DNA from: JAJPGZ01 sp038229295
GTDB lineage: Bacteria; Verrucomicrobiota; Verrucomicrobiia; Chthoniobacterales; UBA10450
Direction of reading: 5' to 3'
DNA: 64,000 nt
Assembly (NCBI GenBank): GCA_038229295.1
Contig: JBBROO010000014.1
Coordinates: forward strand, 3,131-67,130
A program made the position numbers and the translations under genes. The stretch's first letter is position 1. Each line of letters starts with the position of its first letter. The notes under the pieces were generated by a model. The model ran no database searches. It saw nothing but the letters and a program-made list of their open reading frames with translations, and was not told the DNA's origin. Positions 1 through 8,056 of the stretch are shown here, piece by piece.

Positions 1-1
1 G

Positions 2-970
2 CGCAGCGGCATCCCGACGTTGCTGCGTTACTACGAATTGCGGCGGCGGGTTCTCAAGATCGACAAGTTGCATTCCTACGACACTTACGTGCCGCTCGTT
101 CCCGAAATCGAAACGCGCATCAGTTTCGATGAGGCCACCGAGAAAGTAATCAACTCGCTCGCGCCGCTCGGACGCGAATATGTCGATGCATTAGCCGCCG
201 GTTTGCGCGGACGCTGGTGCGATCGCTACGAAACAAAAGGCAAACGCAGCGGCGCATTTTCCTCCGGCAGTTATGGCGCGCCGCCTTACATTTTGATGAA
301 CTACAAGGACGACGTCTTCGCCGATGTCTACACACTCGCGCACGAGGCCGGCCACTCGATGCACAGTTGGTTCTCGCAAAAGTCGCAGCTCTTCCAGGAT
401 TACGATTACCCAATTTTCCTGGCCGAAGTCGCATCGACATTCAACGAAGAATTGCTCACGCACTTTCTCCTCGAAGAAACGAGCGATCCGAAAATGCGCG
501 CTTACATCATCAATCGCCAGATCGACGATCTCCGCGGCACGCTTTTCCGCCAGACCATGTTTGCCGAGTTCGAAAAAGTCATTCACGCCATCGAAGAAAG
601 CGGTGACGCGCTCACGCTCGACGTCTTCAAATCGGAATACGGCCAGCTGCTCGAAGCTTATTTCGGCGGGGCCGTCGTCATCGATCCGCAACTGTCGCTC
701 GAATGCCTGCGCATCCCGCATTTCTACAGCGCATTTTACGTTTACAAATACGCCACCGGCATCTCGGCCGCGGTCGCATTGTCGGAACGCGTTTTGGCAA
801 AGGAACCTGGCAGCGTTGAGAAATATTTTCACTTCTTGAAGTCGGGCGGCTGGAAGTTTCCGTTGGAAACATTGAAAGCCGCCGGCGTCGATATGGGAAC
901 GGCGGCGCCGATCGAGAGCACATTGCGATTATTCGAGCGCCGCATCAGCGAGCTCGAAGAGTTACTGTAG
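2..970 (+). CDS. M3B family oligoendopeptidase (PepF-like), 5' end outside window
   Basis: This is the C-terminal half of a zinc metallopeptidase that cleaves short peptides in the cytoplasm. The frame is open to the left edge, so the gene starts outside the window; the TTG at 20 is not a credible start because family-typical sequence (IPTLLRYYELRR) runs through it. The zinc motif HEAGH is encoded at 341-355, and the third-ligand region reads AEVASTFNE about 25 residues later, as in M3 peptidases. Full-length PepF proteins have about 600 residues; about 320 are visible here. The TAG stop lies inside a REP-like repeat that starts at the gene end. Family assignment is secure; the exact subfamily is less so. 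Confidence 0.9.
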   Translation, partial: RSGIPTLLRYYELRRRVLKIDKLHSYDTYVPLVPEIETRISFDEATEKVINSLAPLGREYVDALAAGLRGRWCDRYETKGKRSGAFSSGSYGAPPYILMNYKDDVFADVYTLAHEAGHSMHSWFSQKSQLFQDYDYPIFLAEVASTFNEELLTHFLLEETSDPKMRAYIINRQIDDLRGTLFRQTMFAEFEKVIHAIEESGDALTLDVFKSEYGQLLEAYFGGAVVIDPQLSLECLRIPHFYSAFYVYKYATGISAAVALSERVLAKEPGSVEKYFHFLKSGGWKFPLETLKAAGVDMGTAAPIESTLRLFERRISELEELL

Positions 971-1041
971 CCGGCTTCGCTGACGCCGGTTCCGGTTCCG
1001 CAATGCAATCATGCGCGTCCGCGGTCAGCGACCGCGGCTAC
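966..1041. repeat. REP-like double-hairpin repeat, copy 1
   Basis: The element runs from TGTAGCCGG to CGCGGCTAC and contains two hairpins: CCGGC pairing with GCCGG, then CCGCGGTC pairing with GACCGCGG around AGC. It begins on the stop codon of the peptidase gene. Related elements lie at 1581, 2765 and, inside mutS, 17194. A copy of the iterated 12-mer GCAAGATCGACA follows immediately at 1044. Confidence 0.7.
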
Positions 1042-1100
1042 AACGCAAGATCGACAATCGCATTTCGGTTCTTGGCAAGCGGCCTGCTTAAGAACAATGC

Positions 1101-1568
1101 GTGAGTTACGATTGGCGCTTCAGTGCAGCGTGTGGCTATGCCGAGCTCGGCATGGGCCGCGAATCCATCGCCGAACTGGACGCGATCGAGTGCCGATTTC
1201 AAAATCGCCCGGAGGTTTTGCAACTGCGCCTGCATCATCTCATGCGCCGCAAAAGCTGGCTGCGCGCGCTTTCCATCAGCCGAAAACTTTGCCGCGTCGC
1301 CCCGGATTGCGGCGCTGGATTTCTTCACGCCGGATTTTGTTTGCACGAGCTCGGAAAAACGGCGCAGGCCAAAGAAGTTCTCATGCGCGGCCCGCTCGCC
1401 CTCCTGAAAGAGCCGATCTATTACTACAACATGGGCTGCTACGACGCGTTGCTCGGCAACGTGCGCGAAGCCCGCGAAAATCTTCACACCAGTTTCCGAA
1501 TGGATTCGTCCTTTCGCGAACTCGCGGAAAGAGATCCCGATCTGCAATCGGTGCGGTCGCTGCTTTAG
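1101..1568 (+). CDS. Small tetratricopeptide-repeat protein
   Basis: The predicted protein has 155 residues, no signal peptide and no membrane segment, and looks wholly helical. At least three TPR-like helix pairs can be recognised, with the characteristic G/A/Y spacing (AGFCLHELGKTAQAKEVL, YNMGCYDALLGNVREAREN). Such proteins are scaffolds for protein contacts; no partner is evident. The GTG at 1101 is chosen because the TPR pattern starts at once and no in-frame upstream start improves it. No good ribosome-binding site is seen. The gene stands alone between two REP-like elements. A cytoplasmic role is inference. Confidence 0.75.
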   Translation: MSYDWRFSAACGYAELGMGRESIAELDAIECRFQNRPEVLQLRLHHLMRRKSWLRALSISRKLCRVAPDCGAGFLHAGFCLHELGKTAQAKEVLMRGPLALLKEPIYYYNMGCYDALLGNVREARENLHTSFRMDSSFRELAERDPDLQSVRSLL

Positions 1569-1580
1569 TTCGCGCTCTTC

Positions 1581-1642
1581 TGTAGCGGCCGCCGTCCGCG
1601 GCGGCATTTTTGCTTTGCGGCTGAAGACAGCCGCCTCTACAG
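1581..1642. repeat. REP-like double-hairpin repeat, copy 2
   Basis: The element starts TGTAGCGGC and ends GCCTCTACAG. It holds the hairpins GCCGCC/GCGGCGG and GCGGCTG/CAGCCGC joined by a T-rich linker. It lies between the TPR gene and the serine hydrolase gene. Its right end is just 9 bp before the preferred ATG of the hydrolase, so it may supply that gene's 5' leader. Confidence 0.75.
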
Positions 1643-1650
1643 CTGCCGAA

Positions 1651-2769
1651 ATGCAAATCGACGCCGACGAGATTCGCGCCCGCTTCGCGGACAACTTCGC
1701 CACGCGCGGAGAACTGGGCGCCGCCGTTTCGATTTGGCAAAACGGCAAGGCAGTTCTCGATCTTAGCGGTGGATTTCGCGATGCACGTCGGGAACAGCCG
1801 TGGACTAACGACACCCTGGTTTTGATTTGGTCGGCGACCAAAGGAATCGGGAGCGCGTGTCTCTTACATGCGCTCCAAGAAAACAAGATCGACATCTCGC
1901 AATGTGTGGCCGAGTTCTGGCCGGAGTTTGCGCGGAATGGAAAAGACAAGATCACCATCGCGCAGTTGCTTTCTCATCAAGCCGGCCTTTGCGCGTTAGA
2001 TCGACAAGTGGATGTGCTCGACTACGACGCCGTCATTCAAGCGCTGGAGGAGCAGACTCCACTTTGGTCGCCCGGGACTGCTCATGGTTATCACGCGCGC
2101 ACGTTTGGATTTCTTCTCGATGAACTCGTGCGTCGCGTTACCGGAAAAACTTTGAGCGAATATTGGCGAACCGTTTTTGCCGAACCGCTCACACTCGACA
2201 TTTGGATCGGTTTGCCGGAATCGGAAAATTCTCGCGTAGCAACAATGTACGCGGCCAAGGCAGACAAGCCGCCCGAGCCGCAAAAATTCTATGTCGATCT
2301 TGCAACCAAAGGAACGCTCGTCCGAAACGTCTTCACGTCACCGCACGGATTGCACGCCGTCAGCGCGATGAACAACCCCGCTGTGCGCGCGGAAGCAATT
2401 GTTTCCTTTGGCGGAATCGGCAGCGCCAATTCAGTGGCGAAATTTTATGCGATGCTGGCAAACGGCGGCGAACAGTTCTTTACTCGCAAAACATTTGACT
2501 GGATGACGACGACGTTGAGCGACGATGTCGATCGCGTATTCCAAATCCCGACAGCGTTCTCTGCCGGCTTCATGAAAGATCCGACGCCGTCACGGCAGAA
2601 AATTTTCGGAAGATCGACATCTGCATTCGGTCATCCCGGCGCGGGCGGCAGTCACACGTTCGCTGATCCGGAAAACAAAATCAGTTTCGCTTACGTGATG
2701 AATCAGATGGAACAGTCGCTTCTGCCTAACGACAAATCGTTGCGCTTGGTCGACGCGATTTATCTGTAG
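1651..2769 (+). CDS. Serine hydrolase of the beta-lactamase / class C esterase superfamily
   Basis: The protein has 372 residues and resembles EstB-type esterases and class C beta-lactamase-like hydrolases. The nucleophile motif SATK (SxxK) lies about 60 residues in, after a typical LIWSATKG segment. A tyrosine motif follows in HGYHARTFGFL, and a C-terminal GHPGAGG takes the place of the KTG box. No signal peptide is visible, so an intracellular esterase is more likely than a periplasmic lactamase. ATG 1651 is preferred over the upstream TTG at 1615, because the intervening sequence is the REP-like repeat. Two copies of the iterated 10-mer are in the coding region (1884, 2292) and a third near 2610. 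The stop codon falls in the next repeat. Confidence 0.85.
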   Translation: MQIDADEIRARFADNFATRGELGAAVSIWQNGKAVLDLSGGFRDARREQPWTNDTLVLIWSATKGIGSACLLHALQENKIDISQCVAEFWPEFARNGKDKITIAQLLSHQAGLCALDRQVDVLDYDAVIQALEEQTPLWSPGTAHGYHARTFGFLLDELVRRVTGKTLSEYWRTVFAEPLTLDIWIGLPESENSRVATMYAAKADKPPEPQKFYVDLATKGTLVRNVFTSPHGLHAVSAMNNPAVRAEAIVSFGGIGSANSVAKFYAMLANGGEQFFTRKTFDWMTTTLSDDVDRVFQIPTAFSAGFMKDPTPSRQKIFGRSTSAFGHPGAGGSHTFADPENKISFAYVMNQMEQSLLPNDKSLRLVDAIYL

Positions 2770-2827
2770 TGGCGGCTGTCCCCAGCCGCACTCCGCAGTT
2801 TTGCGCGTGAGGACACGCGCCTCTACA
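2765..2827. repeat. REP-like double-hairpin repeat, copy 3
   Basis: The element starts TGTAGTGGC, overlapping the hydrolase stop codon, and ends CGCCTCTACA. Its hairpins are GCGGCTG/CAGCCGC and GCGCGTG/CACGCGC. It fills the space between the convergent hydrolase and YjbQ-type genes, so a transcription-terminating or mRNA-protecting role is plausible. Confidence 0.75.
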
Positions 2828-2828
2828 C

Positions 2829-3290
2829 CTATTCTCCGATGATGGTGAGAGCGATTTTGCGCCGGTGCGGGTCGCGGCGATGCTCAAACAGAAAAATTCC
2901 CTGCCATGTGCCGAGCTGCATGTTCCCATCGACAATCGGAATAGTTTCGCTGGTGCGCGTGAGCGCCATGCGGATGTGCGAAGGCATGTCGTCGGGCCCT
3001 TCGTCGTCGTGCTCAAACTTTTGATCTTCCGGGACGAGCCGATCAAAAAACTTTTCGAGATCGCGCCGCGCAGCCGGGGCGGCATTTTCCATCGCGATCA
3101 AACTGCAACTGGTGTGCTGCACGAAAACGGTGACGATGCCATTGCGCACATGGTGATTGTCGATCTTGCACTTGTCGATCTTCGCCTGGATTTCTTCCGT
3201 GATTTCGTAAGTGCCTTTTCCTTTCGTTCGCACTTCGAGTTGGTCGTGAACGACGCGCATGGATTTGGGCAAAGAAGCTAACATTCTCAC
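2829..3290 (-). CDS. yjbQ: YjbQ/UPF0047 family protein
   Basis: The protein is a small single-domain member of the YjbQ family, which forms trimers and in some members shows weak thiamine-phosphate synthase activity; the true role is unsettled. Family marks seen are TKGKGTYEITEEI near the start, VFVQHTSCSLI in the middle, and NMQLGTWQGIFLFEHR near the end. Length (153 residues from GTG 3290, 143 from ATG 3260) is normal. I keep 3290 but an ATG at 3260 giving MRVVHDQLEV is equally plausible. Two tandem copies of the iterated 10-mer (3158, 3173) encode the segment KIDKCKIDN in the first third of the protein. Confidence 0.85.
   Translation of the reverse strand: MRMLASLPKSMRVVHDQLEVRTKGKGTYEITEEIQAKIDKCKIDNHHVRNGIVTVFVQHTSCSLIAMENAAPAARRDLEKFFDRLVPEDQKFEHDDEGPDDMPSHIRMALTRTSETIPIVDGNMQLGTWQGIFLFEHRRDPHRRKIALTIIGE
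3158..3182. repeat. Tandem pair of the iterated 10-mer
   Basis: TGTCGATCTT occurs at 3158-3167 and 3173-3182, 15 bp apart, inside the yjbQ coding region, where it gives KID...KID on the minus strand. Confidence 0.9.
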
Positions 3291-3386
3291 CCGCGCCAGT
3301 GGTCAATGTGGAAAACGATAGGCGCAAACGCAGGCTCCGCTTCGAAGTGACTTGGGAGACCACTTTCATTCATGAGGGAGAATATT

Positions 3387-5159
3387 ATGCCGAAGAGATT
3401 TAATTTTCAGAGCAGCCGCACCATTTCGCTGGTGGCGTTGTCGATCGCTTTCGCGGTTTCGATGAACGCTGCACCGATTGTGAACGGACCCGTCACCGTT
3501 GGAAGTAAAGGCAACGAGCCGCTCATCACGAGAGGGCCGGACGGGACGCTTTACATCAGTGCGCTGCAACACATTTATCGCTCGACCAATGCAGGATCGA
3601 CATGGGCGGAATTGCCGGGCTCGATTTACAGCTCGACGCTCACCAGAGCTTCCGACAGTGCCATTTCGGTCGATCCAGGGAATCGTCTCTACTTTACTTT
3701 TGATTATCCCTACGCGGGCACGACGGCGGTGTGTACGAGCGACGATCACGGTGACACGTGGGCCTGCGATCCGGCGGTCGTTCCGGGCGGGACGGATCGC
3801 ATGTGGGTGCTCGCGCCGACGACATCGTCCGCATTCGAAGTGACAAACGAGGGTCTATACGAAACGACATTTCTGCAAAGCACGGACCGCGGCACAAGCT
3901 GGACACCGAATGCGATCGGCAGCGGAATTCTCGAACCGCAAACCGGACCGTTGCTCCAACAAAATTGCAGCAGCAATGTTTTGCAGGTCATCAAAGTTTA
4001 CGGGACGGCTCCGAGCGATGTGCCGGAGCTCAAGCTTTACGTTTATCATCCGTCGGTGCCCGGCGCGTTAACGTCCGACATTCGCTCGACCGGATTGCCA
4101 CTTCCCTACGCGCTCCCGAGCGCCTCGTTAGGCCTGGATGGGGAATTGTGGGTTTCCACTGAAGAGATCACTGGTGCCGGCGGCAGACAAGTGGTGGCCG
4201 CGCGTTCGACCGATGGCGGTGTGACCTGGACGAAGCTGCCGCCGATTCCTGGGACGACCAGCGGCACTTCGATTTTTTCCTGGGTCGCCGCCGGCGGGCC
4301 GCATCACGTCGGCGTTATTTACTATTACACGCCGGACAACGGCGATCCCGGCACGTTAACGACCGCGAACTGGTCGGTCTTGTGGGCGGAGTCTTTTAAC
4401 GCCGACAGTCCGACGCCGACATGGACCGTGAGCACGATCGAGAGTTTGATTCACACCGGACCGCTTTGCATCGCGGCGGATTGCCTGGGCACAAATCGTT
4501 TCGCGGGTGATTTCATCAGCGCGATCATCGACACCGCCGGCACGGCGCATCTGACGTGGATGAAACAAGCGGGCGGCAACGGCCCGGTTTCGGTCCAATA
4601 TGCGAGCGTCCAATCGGGGCCAGCTTCGACCTACACGACCATCCCATGTGCGCTCACACCGACAGTTGTGTCGCGGCAAATGCACGGAAGTGCAGGCACG
4701 TTCGACGTCAATTTGCCGCTCATCGGGCGTCCCGGAATTGAATGTCGCCGCGGCGGCTCGAACGGAAATTACCAACTCGTGGCCACGTTTCCGGCAGCCG
4801 TAACGATGAATCATGCCGCGGTCACATCGGGCACCGGCAGCGTCAGCAGCGCGGGCGCGATCGGCAATCAAGTCATCGTCAATTTGACCGGTGTCGACAA
4901 CGCGCAAACAATCACCGTCACATTATTTAGTGTGAGTAACGGCGCGACCACGGCCGATATTCCGGTCGAAATGGGCGTGCTGATTGGCGATTCGACCGAC
5001 GACACGTTTGTTAACTCGGGAGACATCGGCCAGACGAAATCGCGCTCCGGCCAAGCCGTGTCGAGTTCGAACTTTCGCTCCGACTTGAATGCCGACGGAT
5101 TTTTGAACAGCGGTGATATCGCGCTCGCGAAGTCGAAGTCGGGCACGGCCTTGCCGTAA
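3387..5159 (+). CDS. Secreted sialidase/BNR-repeat-like protein with dockerin-like C-terminus
   Basis: The protein has 590 residues and begins with a Sec signal peptide (basic start, hydrophobic ISLVALSIAFAVSMNAA, cleavage after NAA). The body contains BNR/Asp-box-like blocks (STNAGSTWAEL, SDDHGDTWAC, STDRGTSWTP, STDGGVTWTK), as in six-bladed beta-propeller sialidases and other exo-glycosidases. The last 60 residues carry two acidic loops each ending SGDI, a dockerin-like or Ca-binding tail that may anchor it. ATG 3387 is preferred over ATG 3372 because AGGGAG sits 7 nt upstream. The catalytic residues cannot be assigned by eye, so enzyme activity is unproven. The stop codon overlaps a copy of the iterated 10-mer. 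Confidence 0.8.
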   Translation: MPKRFNFQSSRTISLVALSIAFAVSMNAAPIVNGPVTVGSKGNEPLITRGPDGTLYISALQHIYRSTNAGSTWAELPGSIYSSTLTRASDSAISVDPGNRLYFTFDYPYAGTTAVCTSDDHGDTWACDPAVVPGGTDRMWVLAPTTSSAFEVTNEGLYETTFLQSTDRGTSWTPNAIGSGILEPQTGPLLQQNCSSNVLQVIKVYGTAPSDVPELKLYVYHPSVPGALTSDIRSTGLPLPYALPSASLGLDGELWVSTEEITGAGGRQVVAARSTDGGVTWTKLPPIPGTTSGTSIFSWVAAGGPHHVGVIYYYTPDNGDPGTLTTANWSVLWAESFNADSPTPTWTVSTIESLIHTGPLCIAADCLGTNRFAGDFISAIIDTAGTAHLTWMKQAGGNGPVSVQYASVQSGPASTYTTIPCALTPTVVSRQMHGSAGTFDVNLPLIGRPGIECRRGGSNGNYQLVATFPAAVTMNHAAVTSGTGSVSSAGAIGNQVIVNLTGVDNAQTITVTLFSVSNGATTADIPVEMGVLIGDSTDDTFVNSGDIGQTKSRSGQAVSSSNFRSDLNADGFLNSGDIALAKSKSGTALP

Positions 5160-5227
5160 GATCGACATCGTCGTTTTCGCCCGTCATTGATCTTTCGCTC
5201 GCGGAATGGCCTAGTAACCATTCGTCG

Positions 5228-5773
5228 ATGCAAGAAGATCTCGAGCGCGTCCTGTTTGATGAAGCGGCCATCCTCCGTCGGCTCGATGAGATCGCCGCGC
5301 AAATCTCGCAAGATTATCGCGACCGCGAACTCACTGTCATCGCGGTATTGAACGGAAGTCTGATGTTCATGGCTGATTTGCTGCGGCGCGTTCCGTTGCC
5401 GCTGAAATTGGATTGCTTGAGCGTGGCGAGTTATCACGGCAAAGCGCAGACGAGCGGCGAAGTTATCTTCAAACAAATCGCGCTCCCCGACGTGGTGGAT
5501 CGACATATTCTTATTCTCGACGACATCCTCGACAGCGGGCACACGCTCGCCGCCATTCGCGAAAAACTGGTGACAGCGCAGCCGCGCAGCATTCGCGTTT
5601 GCGTTTTGCTCAGCAAAAAGAAACGGCGTGCGCGCCATGTCGATGCGGACTACATCGGTTTTGAAATCGAGGACGAGTTCGTGGTCGGCTACGGACTCGA
5701 CTTCATGGAACGCTATCGCAATCTCCCGTGCATCGGCGTGTTGCGAAAAGAACTGGTCGCGCAAACAACTTGA
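5228..5773 (+). CDS. hpt: Hypoxanthine phosphoribosyltransferase
   Basis: This cytoplasmic purine-salvage enzyme converts hypoxanthine or guanine plus PRPP to IMP or GMP. The protein has 181 residues, the usual size for bacterial Hpt. The PRPP-binding motif ILDDILDSGHT lies about 98-108 residues in, the flexible-loop region SYHGKAQTSGEV precedes it, and the C-terminal FEIEDEFVVGYGLDF is typical. It overlaps the following moaD-like gene by one base (TGATG), so the two are probably translated together. Confidence 0.95.
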   Translation: MQEDLERVLFDEAAILRRLDEIAAQISQDYRDRELTVIAVLNGSLMFMADLLRRVPLPLKLDCLSVASYHGKAQTSGEVIFKQIALPDVVDRHILILDDILDSGHTLAAIREKLVTAQPRSIRVCVLLSKKKRRARHVDADYIGFEIEDEFVVGYGLDFMERYRNLPCIGVLRKELVAQTT

Positions 5774-6018
5774 TGCGAGTGCGCGTGCAATTTTTTGCGC
5801 AGCTGCGTGATCTCGCGAAGACGCCAGAGTTAGATGTCGATCTTGCGGCAAGATCGACAATCGCCAACCTGCTCGCCAAGATTTACGAGGAGAAACCGGC
5901 GCTGCGGGCGCACGATAAAAATATTCTCGTCGGCGTAGGCGTGGACTTCGTCGATCGCAATTACGAAATAAAGCCTAACGACGACATCGCGATCATGCCG
6001 CCGGTGCAAGGCGGCTAA
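5773..6018 (+). CDS. moaD: MoaD/ThiS-family sulfur carrier
   Basis: The 81-residue protein has the beta-grasp pattern of MoaD, the small subunit of molybdopterin synthase, and ends in VQGG; the terminal Gly-Gly is adenylated and thiocarboxylated in this family. ATG 5773 overlaps the hpt stop. No other molybdopterin gene is visible, so ThiS-like or other sulfur-carrier roles remain open. A perfect 12-bp inverted pair of the iterated motif lies in the coding region and encodes VDLAARSTI. It ends exactly where the convergent yajQ gene ends. Confidence 0.85.
   Translation: MRVRVQFFAQLRDLAKTPELDVDLAARSTIANLLAKIYEEKPALRAHDKNILVGVGVDFVDRNYEIKPNDDIAIMPPVQGG
5835..5859. repeat. Perfect inverted pair of the iterated 12-mer
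   Basis: TGTCGATCTTGC (5835-5846) and GCAAGATCGACA (5848-5859) are separated by one base, giving a perfect 12-bp inverted repeat within the moaD-like coding region. Confidence 0.9.
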
Positions 6019-6504
6019 TCAGTCGCGGAAGTTTTTGAAATTGGTGGCGACGCCGAAGTCTTTGCTCTTCACAAATTGAATCACTTCCTGCAATTCGTCG
6101 CGTTTTTTGCCCGTGACGCGGACTTGTCGATCTTGCAACTGACTTTGCACTTTGAAACTTTGTGATTTGATCGCGGCGATGATTTCCTTGGCCTTGTCGC
6201 CTTCCAACCCCTGCTTAATTTTGATCTCCTGTCGCGCGTGGCCCATGGATGAAATGGCCGGCTCGCCTTGTTCGACATTGCGAAGGTCGACCCCGCGCTT
6301 GGAAAGTTTGCCGATGACGATCTCGCGCAAGCCTTTCAGATGCGCGCCGTCGTCGGCCGTGAGAACGATCGAATCTTTTTCATGAATGATGTCGGTCTTG
6401 GCGTCTTTAAAATCGAACCGCGTGGCCAATTCTTTGCGCGCCTGGTTCAGCGCGTTATCGATTTCCTGTTTGTCGACTTCGGAGACAATGTCGAAGGAAG
6501 GCAT
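6019..6504 (-). CDS. yajQ: YajQ family nucleotide-binding protein (UPF0234)
   Basis: The protein has 161 residues and matches YajQ throughout, from MPSFDIVSEVDKQEIDNA to the C-terminal KDFGVATNFKNFRD. Members have two ferredoxin-like domains; some bind cyclic di-GMP and act with transcription factors. The stop abuts the convergent moaD stop with no spacer. Its ATG is separated by only 3 bp from the preferred ATG of the divergent lipoprotein gene, so its promoter should lie inside that gene. One copy of the iterated 10-mer encodes LQDRQVRVTG. Confidence 0.93.
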   Translation of the reverse strand: MPSFDIVSEVDKQEIDNALNQARKELATRFDFKDAKTDIIHEKDSIVLTADDGAHLKGLREIVIGKLSKRGVDLRNVEQGEPAISSMGHARQEIKIKQGLEGDKAKEIIAAIKSQSFKVQSQLQDRQVRVTGKKRDELQEVIQFVKSKDFGVATNFKNFRD

Positions 6505-6507
6505 CGC

Positions 6508-7899
6508 ATGAGTTTTTCAGTTCGCGCCAAGATCGACAATCTCTTTTACATGGGGATCGCCGCGACGGCGCTCGCGATCGTCGGATGTCAGCCGGAAAAT
6601 GTGCGGGAAGAAAAAGCGCTGCGCCGTCAGCTCACGCACGAGATGCGCAACCATTCCTTCGAGAGTGCGGCGCCGATCGCGCGGCATCTGATTCAATTGC
6701 AACCGCAGGACAGCCGCATTTGGCGGCGATTAGTGGAAGCGCAAATGGCATTGCACGATTTCGAGGGCGCGAAGCAAACACTGGCGGACTGGCGCGAAAC
6801 GGTGAAGCCAGCGCCGATGCGAACGGAGGAATTTGAAGGGGACATCGCTTACGAAGAGCACGATCTGCCGCGCGCGTTGGAAGCCTGGAAAAAAGCGGCG
6901 GCGGCGCGGCCTAAGAACGGACGCGCCTCTGAAAAGATCGCGGCGCTCGAACAGAGCAAGCAACATTGGAATGAAGCGGCGGCGGCCTGGACGGACGCGT
7001 TGAAAGCAAAAGACAACGCGGTCGCGCGCATCAATCGCGCGGTCTGCCTGCGACGATTGCGCAATTGGGATGAGGCGTTTCGCGATTTGCATCACGCGCA
7101 AAAGCTCGGTCCGGAAGAACCGGACGTGCAGCGCTGGTCAAAAACTTTCGAAAACCTGGGGAAGTTTTTGGACGAGATCCGCGAGCTCGACGCAAAACTT
7201 GCGGCATTACCGGGCGACATCGGTTTGCTGACGGACCGCGCGCTTTTGTTGCTTCGCTCAGAGGACCCCGAACTTGCGCTCGATGACGCCGCGACGGCGG
7301 CGCGATTGGCGCCGTGGGCGATGCGGCCAAAATTATTTCAGGCCATCGCGCTCATCGCGCTACAGCGCGGAAAGGAATGCGAGCGATTGTCGATCCACCA
7401 ACCGTTGCGTCTGGAAAATTTGTCGCCCGATTTTTTGGAAACGATGAACCGGATCGACTCCGCGATTTCGGTCGAGCCAAAGAACTCGGACCATTTCGCG
7501 GCGCGCGCGTGGCAGCTCAATGAAATCGGGCAACCGCTGCTGGCGTTGCAAGATGCCGAGACGGCGGTGCAGCTCGATCCGAAATCGGCCGGAGCGCAGG
7601 CGGAAGTGAGTTACGCCCTAACGAAGCTGGGCCGGGGAGAGGAAGCGTTCGATAAAATAAAAACTGCGACCGAGCTCGATCCAAATCTCGCCTCGGCCTG
7701 GCAATATCGCGGCGAACTGGAAATGCAACGCAGCAATAATCTGGCAGCGATCGAAGCCTTGTCGCGGGCGCTGACTATTCAACAAAGCGTCGGCGCATTG
7801 CAAAAGCGGGAGGAATGTTACCGGCGCGTCGGATTATTTGCGCGCGCCGAGGAAGACCACCGCGCGTTGCAAGATTTGACCAGTCGCGGATTTAAATAA
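6508..7899 (+). CDS. TPR-repeat lipoprotein
   Basis: The protein has about 463 residues. A lipoprotein signal ends in AIVGC at about residue 27, so it is predicted to be lipid-anchored. The rest is helical, with many TPR-like units (for example HWNEAAAAWTDALKAKDNAV and ALQDAETAVQLDPKSAGAQA). It probably acts as an envelope scaffold; no enzymatic motif is present. ATG 6508 gives a basic n-region that includes AKIDN from a copy of the iterated motif. ATG 6550 (MGIAATALAIVGC) is an alternative start. The frame is open upstream to 6268, but that part is antisense to yajQ and is rejected. Confidence 0.75.
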   Translation: MSFSVRAKIDNLFYMGIAATALAIVGCQPENVREEKALRRQLTHEMRNHSFESAAPIARHLIQLQPQDSRIWRRLVEAQMALHDFEGAKQTLADWRETVKPAPMRTEEFEGDIAYEEHDLPRALEAWKKAAAARPKNGRASEKIAALEQSKQHWNEAAAAWTDALKAKDNAVARINRAVCLRRLRNWDEAFRDLHHAQKLGPEEPDVQRWSKTFENLGKFLDEIRELDAKLAALPGDIGLLTDRALLLLRSEDPELALDDAATAARLAPWAMRPKLFQAIALIALQRGKECERLSIHQPLRLENLSPDFLETMNRIDSAISVEPKNSDHFAARAWQLNEIGQPLLALQDAETAVQLDPKSAGAQAEVSYALTKLGRGEEAFDKIKTATELDPNLASAWQYRGELEMQRSNNLAAIEALSRALTIQQSVGALQKREECYRRVGLFARAEEDHRALQDLTSRGFK

Positions 7900-7912
7900 T
7901 GACGACGTCGAT

Positions 7913-8053
7913 CTAATCGAAGCGCAGGGCGATGACTGGGTCGATCTTAAGAGCGCGCCGCGCCGGAAAATAGCACGCGGCGAAAGCCGCGGCCGCGAGC
8001 ACGGTCGTGACACCGACAAAGATGACGGAGGCAAAACGTAGATCGGTCATCAT
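7913..8053 (-). pseudogene. C-terminal remnant of an ADOP/MacB-type permease
   Basis: A 46-codon frame on the minus strand encodes one hydrophobic segment followed by CYFPARRALKIDPVIALRFD. This is the standard C-terminal ending of MacB/FtsX-like ABC permeases of the acidobacterial (ADOP) type, normally about 800 residues long. Nothing of the remaining protein precedes it, so it is a deletion remnant rather than a gene. It follows the DUF4097-like gene by 3 bp. A very similar ending closes the chimera at 8860. Confidence 0.7.
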
Positions 8054-8056
8054 ATG

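Noticed and set aside
1038..1958. 306-residue minus-strand frame across the TPR and serine hydrolase genes
   Set aside because: It crosses two real genes and a REP-like repeat and has no recognisable domain.
4868..5860. 330-residue open frame antisense to the sialidase-like end and hpt
   Set aside because: It covers two well-supported genes on the other strand, has no family resemblance, and its length comes from GC-rich codon structure.
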